Assembly: GCA_025350625.1 (NCBI GenBank)
Contig: JANXXL010000313.1
Coordinates: 1-37,957, forward strand
Origin: Bryobacterales bacterium
Lineage (GTDB): Bacteria; Acidobacteriota; Terriglobia; Bryobacterales; Bryobacteraceae
Length of the DNA stretch: 37,957 nt
Direction of reading: 5' to 3'
In this document: positions 16,859-24,178 of the stretch, piece after piece
How positions within the stretch are numbered: position 1 is the stretch's first letter
How the letters are laid out: each line of letters opens with the position of its first letter
The notes under the pieces: generated by a model
Told to the model about the DNA's origin: nothing
Databases searched by the model: none
The model's input: the letters and a program-made list of their open reading frames with translations, nothing else
Translations under genes and position numbers: made by a program

Positions 16859-18217
16859 ATGCTGAAGCCTACTATCTTTCGCGAATATGACATTCGCGGT
16901 ATCGCCGAGACAGAACTGGCGAGCCCCGACGTGACCGACCTGGGCCGCGCTCTCGGCACTTATTTACTCCGTCACAGCGGACCCCGTATCAGCCTGGGAC
17001 GCGATTGCCGGCTGAGTTCGCCGCGGCTGCACGATGCCTTGCTCGAAGGCCTGCAGGCAACGGGTTGCGAGGTCACCGATATCGGCGTGGTTCCGACGCC
17101 GCTGCTGTATTTTTCGGCGACGCATCTGGAGGCCGATGGCGCGGTGATGATCACCGGCAGCCACAATCCCAGCGAGTTTAACGGCTTCAAAACGGTGTGC
17201 GGGGACGCATCGCTCCACGGAGAGGCCATTCAGGATATCCGCCGCTTGATCGACGCGCGCGACTTTGCGGCGGGCCACGGAACACACCATTCGATGGACG
17301 TCATCCCAGCGTATCTGGATGAACTCTCGCCACAGTTTGAATTTAGCCGGCGTATTAAGGTGGTGCTGGATGCGGGAAATGGCACGGCCGGGCCCGTCAT
17401 CCACCAGCTTTTGAAGCGGCTGAATGTGGATGTTACGGAACTGTTCTTCGAAATGGACGGGCATTTCCCCAACCACCATCCCGACCCCACGGTTCCCGCC
17501 AACCTTGAGCATTTGCGGGAAGCGGTGCGCAGCCAGGGGGCCGACTTGGGCATCGCCTTTGACGGCGACGCGGACCGCATCGGCGCGGTGGATGAAGCGG
17601 GAGAAGTGATTTACGGCGACCTCCTGCTGTTGATTTACGGCCGCGAGATCCTGACGCGCAAGCCGGGCGCGACCATCATCGGAGAAGTGAAGTGCTCGCA
17701 GCTTCTCTATGACGAACTCAAACGCCTGGGCGGCAATCCGATCATGTACAAGACCGGGCACTCGCTGATCAAGGCCAAGATGAAACAGGAGCACGCGGAA
17801 CTGGCGGGCGAGATGTCCGGTCACATGTTTTTCGCGGATCGTTACTTTGGATACGACGATGCGCTCTACGCGGCCTGCCGATTGATCGAGATCGTGGCGA
17901 AATCGGGAAAGCCGCTCTCGGCGCAGCTCGCGGGGTTGCCGAAACTGATTTCGACGCCGGAAATTCGGGTCGATTGTCCCGACGAAACCAAGTTCGCGGT
18001 GGTCGCCAGAGTCGCCGAACAGTTTCGCATGACGCATGATGTGATCGATGTGGATGGCGTCCGGGTGCTGTTTGGCGAAGGCTGGGGATTGCTGCGCGCT
18101 TCGAACACGCAACCGGTACTGGTGATGCGCTTCGAAGCTGCTACCGAAGCTTTGTTGGCGGACTATCAGCGTGAGGTGGAGGCCGCGCTGACCGAGGCCA
18201 AGCGGGCTACCGCTTAG
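16859..18217 (+). CDS. Phosphomannomutase/phosphoglucomutase
   Basis: This is a 452-residue alpha-D-phosphohexomutase. It interconverts hexose 6-phosphate and 1-phosphate, feeding GDP-mannose or UDP-glucose for envelope glycans. The catalytic phosphoserine loop is 'TGSHNPSEFNGFK' (about 99-111), the metal loop is 'AFDGDADRIG' (about 235-244), the sugar-specificity loop is 'GEMSGHMFFADRYFGYDDA' (about 318-336) and the phosphate-binding loop is 'RASNTQPVLVMRFEA' (near 418). The GEMSGH loop and the overall length match the dual PMM/PGM (AlgC/ManB) type; glucosamine mutase GlmM has a different loop. The start 'MLKPTIFREYDIRG' is the family's standard N-terminus. The stop overlaps the convergent fabF-like gene by 11 bases. 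Confidence 0.93.
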   Translation: MLKPTIFREYDIRGIAETELASPDVTDLGRALGTYLLRHSGPRISLGRDCRLSSPRLHDALLEGLQATGCEVTDIGVVPTPLLYFSATHLEADGAVMITGSHNPSEFNGFKTVCGDASLHGEAIQDIRRLIDARDFAAGHGTHHSMDVIPAYLDELSPQFEFSRRIKVVLDAGNGTAGPVIHQLLKRLNVDVTELFFEMDGHFPNHHPDPTVPANLEHLREAVRSQGADLGIAFDGDADRIGAVDEAGEVIYGDLLLLIYGREILTRKPGATIIGEVKCSQLLYDELKRLGGNPIMYKTGHSLIKAKMKQEHAELAGEMSGHMFFADRYFGYDDALYAACRLIEIVAKSGKPLSAQLAGLPKLISTPEIRVDCPDETKFAVVARVAEQFRMTHDVIDVDGVRVLFGEGWGLLRASNTQPVLVMRFEAATEALLADYQREVEAALTEAKRATA

Positions 18218-19430
18218 AGCGGCTGTTGCGGAACACCAGGACGGCGTTCAATCCGCCGAACGCGAAGGAATTGGAGAGCGCCCATTCGATGTTGGCCGCG
18301 CGCGCCACGTTCGGGACCAAGTCCAGCCGGCACGCCGGATCGGATTCGGTGAAGTTGGCGGTAGGCGGAATCAGGCCCTCGTCAAGAGCCATGAGGGTGG
18401 CGGCGGCTTCGAGCGCTCCCGCAGCGCCCAGCGCGTGGCCGTGCATGGATTTGGTGGAACTCACTGCCAGCTTGTCGGCGTGCGCGCCAAACACCTGGCG
18501 GATCGCCTGCGCTTCGGTGGAGTCGTTCGCCTGCGTGCCGGTTCCGTGAGCGTTTATGTAGCCGATGGCGGTGGGCTCGACTCCTGCGTTTTCGAGTGCG
18601 GAGCGCATGGCCCGCGCCGCTCCTTCGGCCAGTGGCTGCGTCAAATGATAGGCGTCGGACGACATGCCAAAGCCTGCGATCTCGCCCCATATCTTGATTC
18701 CGCGCGCTTGTGCGTTTTCCAAAGGCTCGAGGACCAGCATGGCTGCGCCTTCGCCCAGGATCAGTCCTTTGCGGTCGCGCGAAAAAGGACGGCAGGTGTC
18801 CGGAGCAACGATGCGCATGGCTTCCCAGGCTTTAAGAAATCCCATGGAGAACGGCGCTTCCGATCCGCCTGCAATGGCCGCGTCCACCATGCCGTTGCGT
18901 ACCATCCAAAACGCCTGGCCGATGGCGTGGGTTGCGGACGCGCACGCGGTCGAGACGGTATAGGATGGCCCCGTGATTCCATACTCGCGCGCGATGCGGC
19001 TGGTGCCGGCGTTGGCCATGGTCCGCAGAATCGTCAATGGATGAATTCGCGACGCATTCCTCGCGTAGAGGCTATGGAACTCACGGTCCTCGCTGGTCTG
19101 GCCGCCGGTGGAAGTTCCGGTGACGATGGCGGTGCGGACGCCCAGTTCCTGCGTGATGGTGAGACCGGACTCGGCTACCGCCGCCCGTGCGGCGATTAAC
19201 GCGAACTGGGCGAAGCGGTCGAGCAGGTCGGCATCTTTGTCGTCCATGTAGTCGGAAGCGCGAAAGCCCTCGACCTCCGCTGCGTTGGGAAATCGCAGCG
19301 AACCTTCGGGCACCAGCGTCATCGGGCGGATGGCGCTTCGCCCTTCTCGCAATGCCTCCCAAAAGGCCGCCCGCGTCGATCCCGGCGCCGCGATGACGCC
19401 GATGCCTGTCACCGCGACACGGCGCGTCAT
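18207..19430 (-). CDS. FabF-like beta-ketoacyl-ACP synthase
   Basis: This is a 407-residue protein with a complete ketosynthase active site: Cys163 in 'TACAS', His295 in 'NAHGTGTQANDSTEA', Lys327 in 'SSTKS' and His332 in 'GHALGAAGAL'. It condenses an acyl group with malonyl-ACP. The start at 19430 overlaps the acyl carrier protein stop (ATGA). A longer reading to 19709 is rejected because it runs through the acp gene in another frame. It is last of three overlapping genes, deacetylase-acp-KS. That setting, with no fabD, fabG or fabH nearby, suggests a dedicated pathway outside core fatty acid synthesis. Possible products are a modified lipid or polyene; none is shown by sequence. Confidence 0.92.
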   Translation of the reverse strand: MTRRVAVTGIGVIAAPGSTRAAFWEALREGRSAIRPMTLVPEGSLRFPNAAEVEGFRASDYMDDKDADLLDRFAQFALIAARAAVAESGLTITQELGVRTAIVTGTSTGGQTSEDREFHSLYARNASRIHPLTILRTMANAGTSRIAREYGITGPSYTVSTACASATHAIGQAFWMVRNGMVDAAIAGGSEAPFSMGFLKAWEAMRIVAPDTCRPFSRDRKGLILGEGAAMLVLEPLENAQARGIKIWGEIAGFGMSSDAYHLTQPLAEGAARAMRSALENAGVEPTAIGYINAHGTGTQANDSTEAQAIRQVFGAHADKLAVSSTKSMHGHALGAAGALEAAATLMALDEGLIPPTANFTESDPACRLDLVPNVARAANIEWALSNSFAFGGLNAVLVFRNSRSKR

Positions 19431-19687
19431 CCTTGATGAGCGGCTTCTTTCGCCGAAACCAGCTTTTGGATACCCTCCACCATATCGCGTACGGTTTTTA
19501 TTTCCGCCGCCCGATCGTCGGGAATCGAAATGTCGAACTCGGACTCGACGGCGAACAGGATATTCATCCCGTCGAGCGAATCGATTTTTAAATCCGCGAA
19601 GGTCTTGTCGATAGCGATGGACTCGGCCGGCAGGTGCTGGGTCTTGGCGATCACCTGCATAACGCGCGCGGTCAACTGGTCGGACAT
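19427..19687 (-). CDS. Acyl carrier protein
   Basis: This is an 86-residue protein of ACP length and helical pattern. The phosphopantetheine site is Ser37 in 'LKIDSLDGMNI', matching the D-S-L motif, followed by the acidic helix 'AVESEFDISIPDD'. It carries the growing acyl chain as a thioester. It overlaps the deacetylase gene upstream by 16 bases and the ketosynthase gene downstream by 4, so the three are almost surely translated from one message. The main fatty-acid ACP is normally next to fabF/fabG; here the partner set differs, so this is probably a second, specialised ACP. Confidence 0.93.
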   Translation of the reverse strand: MSDQLTARVMQVIAKTQHLPAESIAIDKTFADLKIDSLDGMNILFAVESEFDISIPDDRAAEIKTVRDMVEGIQKLVSAKEAAHQG

Positions 19688-20433
19688 AAAATCTGGCTGA
19701 CGGTTTCAAACCGCAGCCCGCGCTCCTTTAATGCGGGGATCATCACTTCCACGGCTTCGAGCGTTACCCGAATGTCGGGCGACGGCTCCGTTCGCCTGCC
19801 ATCATGCAGGCAGAAGATGTCGCCCGCGCCGGCGCGATTGAGAAACAACTTGGTGACGCGGGCCGCCGGCCACTTCCAATCGCGGCCAATCGTGCCCCAC
19901 ATGACTCCCAACAGTCCTAACCGCTGCTGCGCGCTTTTCAATCCGAACCATCGTACTCCATAGGGAGCGCGGAAGAGGCGTGGCGTGACTCCAGTGTGCC
20001 GTATTATTTTCTCTTGCGCGGCCGCGAGCTCACGATAGATGAAGTCGCTGGAACAAAAATCTAAACGGGGGTGCGAATCGGTGTGGTTGCCGATTTGGTG
20101 CCCGGCCGCCGCCACCTGCCGGGCAACAGCAGGCAGTCGTTCGACGTTTTGACCGCACATGAAGAAGGTAGCGGGCACGTTGTGACGTTCGAGAATCCGT
20201 AAAAGTGCGGGCGTCGATTCGCTGGGTCCGTCGTCGAAGGTGAGCGCTATTGCGGGACGGGCGCGGTCGCCATGATACACCGAGGGGCCAAAAACAGTAG
20301 AAGCACGTCCGCGCACGGCATGGGCCATGAAGCCACCCGCCGCAAGCAGACTTACGGATCCACCAATCAAAGCCCCGTTCGGCATGAAAACATCATACCG
20401 CCGCTCAGGGAGTCTATCTCCCCTTGACGCCAT
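19672..20433 (-). CDS. Polysaccharide deacetylase (NodB homology), membrane-anchored
   Basis: This is a 253-residue protein. I chose the second of two ATGs at 20436/20433 because AAGGA lies 5 bases upstream of it; a later ATG at 20385 has no such site. A hydrophobic segment (about 20-40) probably anchors the protein facing the periplasm. Carbohydrate esterase 4 motifs are intact: 'TFDDGP' (65-70) with the base and metal Asp, 'HTDSH' (117-121) with the metal His pair, 'RAPYG' (155-159) and 'CLHDG' (near 208-212). The family removes N- or O-acetyl groups from glycans such as peptidoglycan or poly-N-acetylglucosamine. Coupling to an ACP and ketosynthase is unusual for a wall-modifying enzyme and points to a substrate linked to an acyl product. 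Confidence 0.88.
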   Translation of the reverse strand: MASRGDRLPERRYDVFMPNGALIGGSVSLLAAGGFMAHAVRGRASTVFGPSVYHGDRARPAIALTFDDGPSESTPALLRILERHNVPATFFMCGQNVERLPAVARQVAAAGHQIGNHTDSHPRLDFCSSDFIYRELAAAQEKIIRHTGVTPRLFRAPYGVRWFGLKSAQQRLGLLGVMWGTIGRDWKWPAARVTKLFLNRAGAGDIFCLHDGRRTEPSPDIRVTLEAVEVMIPALKERGLRFETVSQILCPTS

Positions 20434-20545
20434 CATCGTCCTTGTTAGGCCAATTGGATTTGAGACGCTCCAAAGGTAATGAGACTCACGGATTCGGTTG
20501 TCGTTGGTCGCCACAACTTGTTTGAGTGTCTGATATTCTCACCTC

Positions 20546-21040
20546 ATGGGCGAAACGGCCAGCCACTCAGCGATGACGCCGGAGGCTGTCGAAATCTGGT
20601 TCCCAATCGAAAAAGACTCCAAAGGCTATCCGCAATCGCAAGATTGGGAAGAACTGTGGGCAACTCCAGTCGAGGGCGGTTGTTTTCGGCTGGACAGCAC
20701 TCCGTTCTTCGTCAAAGACATCGCTGCTGGAGATGTGATTGCTGCTGTAACGACCGAAGAAGGCTTGTACACCTTCCAGAAAATTATCTCCCGAAGCGGC
20801 AACAGTAGCTTTCGAATTTGGCTCCACGATGTGGTGGCGCACGACGGCGTGCAGATCGTAGAGGCTCTGCGAGAGCTAGGCGTTCATGTTGAGATCACGT
20901 TGGAGCGACTGATTGCGATTAACGTAAGCCCAGATCGTGAAAATGAGATTTGGGAGTACCTTGAGGCAGGACGGGGTCGGGGCGACTGGGGCTTGCAGGT
21001 CGGCTTTTCTCCTGATTTAGAACAGAGCACCAAAAAGTAG
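20546..21040 (+). CDS. DUF4265-domain protein
   Basis: This is a 164-residue soluble protein with no signal peptide. The core 'EGGCFRLDSTPFFVKDIAAGDVIAA' (about 49-73) and the following 'GLYTFQKIISRSGNSSFRIWL' match what I know of DUF4265. A central 'ALRELGVHVEIT' and a C-terminal 'GRGRGDWGLQVGF' follow. The function is unknown. Base composition is lower than in its neighbours: 30 of 60 bases in 20581-20640 and 27 of 60 in 20761-20820 are G or C, against 42 of 60 in 18181-18240. It is alone on its strand, 112 bases from the divergent deacetylase start, and looks like a recent insertion. A later ATG at 20573 is also possible. Confidence 0.75.
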   Translation: MGETASHSAMTPEAVEIWFPIEKDSKGYPQSQDWEELWATPVEGGCFRLDSTPFFVKDIAAGDVIAAVTTEEGLYTFQKIISRSGNSSFRIWLHDVVAHDGVQIVEALRELGVHVEITLERLIAINVSPDRENEIWEYLEAGRGRGDWGLQVGFSPDLEQSTKK

Positions 21041-21058
21041 ATGTATCTTTTTGGTTGC
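21027..21058. terminator. Stem-loop at the end of the DUF4265 gene, candidate two-way terminator
   Basis: ACCAAAAAG (21029-21037) pairs perfectly with CTTTTTGGT (21047-21055) across a 9-base loop. Adding G-C and C-G pairs past one bulged T gives eleven pairs in all. It contains the stop codon of the DUF4265 gene and lies between two convergent genes. T-rich and A-rich runs are inside the stem, so termination would be non-standard. Confidence 0.4.
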
Positions 21059-21099
21059 GGAGGATTGCAACGCTTCGAATGTACTGAACTTGCAATTGG

Positions 21100-21735
21100 T
21101 CATTGATTTTTCTCAGAAACCCAATCCGCCATGGCCACGCTTACCGGATCGCCCAGCTCGCGCAGACCGTCGACGACACCCTCCCGGTCCGCTGGGATGC
21201 GGTTCTGACTAACCTTCCACTTGCCTTCGAGGCGCGCGATGGGTATCTCAATTCCGATGATGCCTTTTAATTGAGCCGCGATAAAATCCGCGGGGGCGTC
21301 GTCGACGCTCCAGCGCCGGGCGAACGCTGCTTCATGTAATTCCGTCAGCGCCCGGACGTTGCGCAGGAGGAGTTGCGGATCTTCATAGGTCTTGAGCGTC
21401 CCTTGGGCGTGCACCACTACGTAGTTGTAAGTTGGAACCACTTTGCCCGTTTCCTCGGCGGTGGGATACCAGGAGGGAGTGATGTACGCAGACGGTCCTT
21501 GAAAAATGGCTAGTGCGGGAACATGCGGCAGCGAATCGCGCCATTGTGGATTTGCCCGGGAAAGGTGCCCGCGTAGCGTTCCCAGCGGCGCGGGTGCCGG
21601 ATCGAGGATCAGCGGGACGTGGTTGGCGATCAATCCTTCGGGTCCCAGGGTGATCAGCGCAGCGAGCGAGTGGTCTCGTATTAACTGGTGCAGAACTTCA
21701 ATCCGCTCTTCCTGGAAGTGAGGGGGATTGTACAT
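21100..21735 (-). CDS. PaiB-family FMN-binding protein
   Basis: This is a 211-residue protein, the length typical of PaiB. The N-terminal 'MYNPPHFQEERIEVLHQLI' and the core 'FQGPSAYITPSWYPT' followed by 'VVPTYNYVVVHAQGTLK' are the family's signature for a split-barrel flavin-binding fold. The C-terminal helix bundle ends 'PVSVAMADW'. In Bacillus, PaiB was described as a transcriptional repressor affecting sporulation and protease genes; in other bacteria it may be a small redox or haem/flavin protein. It is 15 bases downstream of the PEGA gene and could be the last gene of that transcript. Confidence 0.85.
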   Translation of the reverse strand: MYNPPHFQEERIEVLHQLIRDHSLAALITLGPEGLIANHVPLILDPAPAPLGTLRGHLSRANPQWRDSLPHVPALAIFQGPSAYITPSWYPTAEETGKVVPTYNYVVVHAQGTLKTYEDPQLLLRNVRALTELHEAAFARRWSVDDAPADFIAAQLKGIIGIEIPIARLEGKWKVSQNRIPADREGVVDGLRELGDPVSVAMADWVSEKNQ

Positions 21736-21750
21736 GGGCGCGCCCGGATG

Positions 21751-24090
21751 CTATCGTGGAACGAACTTGAAGTCGGAGAGCCCGATCTCGTCATTGCCCT
21801 GGACCAGGAAAGCGAACTTGCCCTCGTTGAACTTGCGGCCGGGCTCCTTCCAGGTGTCGAGGACCAGCCAGTTTTCGCCGTTTTGCAGGCGATGCACCAA
21901 CTGTCCCGGCGCTACGTCCACCTGAACGGTGTATGAAGTGTCCTTGTCGCTCAAACCATGTTCGAACTTGCCGCGATCGTAAGTCTTGCCGCCCTCGATC
22001 ACCTTGGAGGAAAGGGTCTTGCGGTCCAGTTCGAAGAGATTGTAATTCTTGGCGTCCACGTACTGCACGGCCCAGCGGATGCGGCCACCCCGGAGCATGC
22101 TGCCTCCGCGCAGCAGGCGGACCGTGAAGGTGAACGTCCCGTTGGACGCTTTATAGGGGATCACTCCGCCGCCCTTGTGGCTCCAGAAATCGCCCTGTTT
22201 GGTCCAGGCGTTGGGATCTTCGAAATCGCCCATGCCGAAGACCTTATTAGGCGCGGGGGGAGGCGCTACGGCTACTTTCGCCAGTGCGAGTTCGAGCGGA
22301 AGCGTCGCGCCCGCGTCCACCTGCAGGCGCTCGGTCTTTTCCGCATAGCCAGGAGCCCTGGCCGTAAAGACATAGCTGCCGGGCGGAAGATTCACCTGAT
22401 TGCCGCGCAGGTCGCGGGCCTGGGTCTCTTCGGCGCGCCGGTAAACCACGGAGGCATCTGCGGGCAGCCGGGTCAATCGCACGGTTCCGACGGCGGGCGT
22501 GAGCGTCACATCGACCCCCGTAAAGGCAATCGTTTGCCCCACCGCGAACTGGCGCTGTATGCGGCGCGGCAGGTACTGATCTTTACGCAACTCAATGAAG
22601 TGATCACCCGGGGGCACACTATTCGCGGTGAAGGAGCCGTCATCGGCCACGGTGCCGAGAGACTTCTGGTCGAGCAGCACATCCGCGCCCGGCGTCGCCC
22701 CGCGAATTTGCAAAATGGCTACTTGAGGAAGCGGCTGCAGCTTAAACTCCAGGCGAACCTCAGATCCTTTCTTGACCTCGGCGGTCTGCGGGGGCGTCAG
22801 TTCAAACCCTTCCTTGGCCACGCGGACGCTGATCTTTCCGAGCGTCTGGATCCGGAGCTGACCACGCTGGGTTTTCCGCGGGTACTCCTTGCCATCCATC
22901 AAAATCCGCACATTATCTTCGGCGGTCGAAATGATCAGAGTCCCCACGTTGACATCCGACTTCAGGAACGCGGTCACCATCGGCGCGGGGCCGAAACTCT
23001 CCGACAAATTGCGCTGCTCTTTGCCTTCGCCGACTGCGATTTCGTTCACGCCCGGCCGGAAGTCAGTGAGATCCACGCCCGCCGGGGTCGCGTCGGCCTG
23101 CGACTGTCCGTTCAGCGCCAGTTTCAGCGGGCTATTGGTCACCACTCGCGCTTTGCCGCCGATGCTCGAAACCACTACGGCGATCAAATTCCGAGCCGCC
23201 ACCGGTCCCGTGATATCGGGTTGCCTGGCGCCGGCGATCTCGACGGTGAACGAAGCATCGCCGGTTTTGGAAGTGACTTTCACGGTGTGCTTGCCGGGCT
23301 GGACATTATTCACGACGAACTGCCCGTCCTGCAGATCTCCGGGCTTCTGATCGTCGATGCTCACTTGCCCCTGCGGCAGGTCTGTGAGAATCCGTAACAT
23401 CTGCGGCTGCGGCTCCAGGTTCAAATTGACCGATGCGGGCTGTAATGCCGTCACTTTAATGGTGCTCGCGGACGGCTGGTACCCATCGAGAAAAGCAGTG
23501 ACCTGATAATCGCCGGGAGCGAGCGTCACCGCGCAATTCGAGTTACACTTTGCTTCCCCGTTCACGCGAATTGCCGCGCCGGAGGGAATCGTCGCTACCC
23601 GGACTTGCACAGGGGCGATCAAATTCCGCTTGCGGGCCTGGTTCACGAGCAACACCAGGACCAGGATCGAAACCAATGCACCGGAGATCACTCCCAACAG
23701 CAGCGCACGTTTCCAGGTTCTTGGGGAACCGGAGGGGGGCGGCGGCGGAAGCTTCGCAAGCGGAAGATCCGGCGGGGTTTGGAAGCGCGGCTCCATTGGC
23801 GGCGCCACTTCGGCAAGCGGCGGCGGGGGCAGGGGCGGAGGCAAGTCCACGGGCACCGCCTCGGGCGCTTTCATAGTTCGCGCCGATTGCTTTAAGGCGG
23901 CGCCCCGCAGCATTAGCCGCTGTTTGACTTCGGTAACCGCAAGCTGCACCTCGAAGTCGCTGGCGTGCTCCTGGCCCAATTCGTCGAGCCGGAAGAAAAT
24001 CGGCTTGAGGCCGCCTAAATCCGTGACATGGTCGATTCGCCGATCCAATTCCTGCAGTTCATCGAGCGGATTCTGGTTTTCCGTGCCCAC
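21751..24090 (-). CDS. Large PEGA-repeat membrane protein with a cytoplasmic Pro-rich N-terminus
   Basis: This is a 779-residue protein starting with GTG at 24090 (AGGATA upstream). Residues 1-70 are a charged helical cytoplasmic region. Residues 75-123 are Pro-rich, and a single membrane helix lies at about 128-149. Residues 160-600 hold several PEGA-type beta repeats, the first being 'VATIPSGAAIRVNGEAKC' (165-182) with 'LAPGDYQVTAFLDGYQPS'. Residues about 625-779 form a separate C-terminal domain, 'GMGDFEDPNAWTKQGDFW...', resembling a laminin-G/jelly-roll fold. A Cys pair (182 and 186) in the first repeat may form a disulfide. PEGA repeats are extracytoplasmic and often found in signalling or surface proteins. 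It follows the SpoIIE-type phosphatase by 88 bases and may share its promoter. Confidence 0.82.
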   Translation of the reverse strand: MGTENQNPLDELQELDRRIDHVTDLGGLKPIFFRLDELGQEHASDFEVQLAVTEVKQRLMLRGAALKQSARTMKAPEAVPVDLPPPLPPPPLAEVAPPMEPRFQTPPDLPLAKLPPPPPSGSPRTWKRALLLGVISGALVSILVLVLLVNQARKRNLIAPVQVRVATIPSGAAIRVNGEAKCNSNCAVTLAPGDYQVTAFLDGYQPSASTIKVTALQPASVNLNLEPQPQMLRILTDLPQGQVSIDDQKPGDLQDGQFVVNNVQPGKHTVKVTSKTGDASFTVEIAGARQPDITGPVAARNLIAVVVSSIGGKARVVTNSPLKLALNGQSQADATPAGVDLTDFRPGVNEIAVGEGKEQRNLSESFGPAPMVTAFLKSDVNVGTLIISTAEDNVRILMDGKEYPRKTQRGQLRIQTLGKISVRVAKEGFELTPPQTAEVKKGSEVRLEFKLQPLPQVAILQIRGATPGADVLLDQKSLGTVADDGSFTANSVPPGDHFIELRKDQYLPRRIQRQFAVGQTIAFTGVDVTLTPAVGTVRLTRLPADASVVYRRAEETQARDLRGNQVNLPPGSYVFTARAPGYAEKTERLQVDAGATLPLELALAKVAVAPPPAPNKVFGMGDFEDPNAWTKQGDFWSHKGGGVIPYKASNGTFTFTVRLLRGGSMLRGGRIRWAVQYVDAKNYNLFELDRKTLSSKVIEGGKTYDRGKFEHGLSDKDTSYTVQVDVAPGQLVHRLQNGENWLVLDTWKEPGRKFNEGKFAFLVQGNDEIGLSDFKFVPR

Positions 24091-24178
24091 GTTGCTATCC
24101 TACCCTACACGCCTTTCGGCTGCGATCCTGGCCACCTATAGACGCCCGTTAAAATAGAGGTTCGGGAGGCCAATTCCG

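Noticed and set aside
16964-18112. A 382-codon open frame on the minus strand opposite the phosphohexomutase gene
   Set aside because: All phosphohexomutase motifs are in the plus frame; the reverse frame is His/Arg-rich with no recognisable fold.
19428-19709. A longer start for the ketosynthase gene reaching 19709
   Set aside because: The extra residues are Arg-rich and come from reading through the acp gene in another frame; FabF proteins start at 'MTRRVAVTGIG'.
21958-23397. A 479-codon open frame on the plus strand opposite the PEGA gene
   Set aside because: It mirrors the minus-strand gene in a high-GC region, has low-complexity Arg/His-rich composition and no family pattern, while the PEGA frame has clear domains.
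24091-24178. 88-base gap between the SpoIIE and PEGA genes as a promoter
   Set aside because: There are AT-rich pieces (TTTTAA, TATAGG on the minus strand), but no -35/-10 pair with good spacing that I can support.
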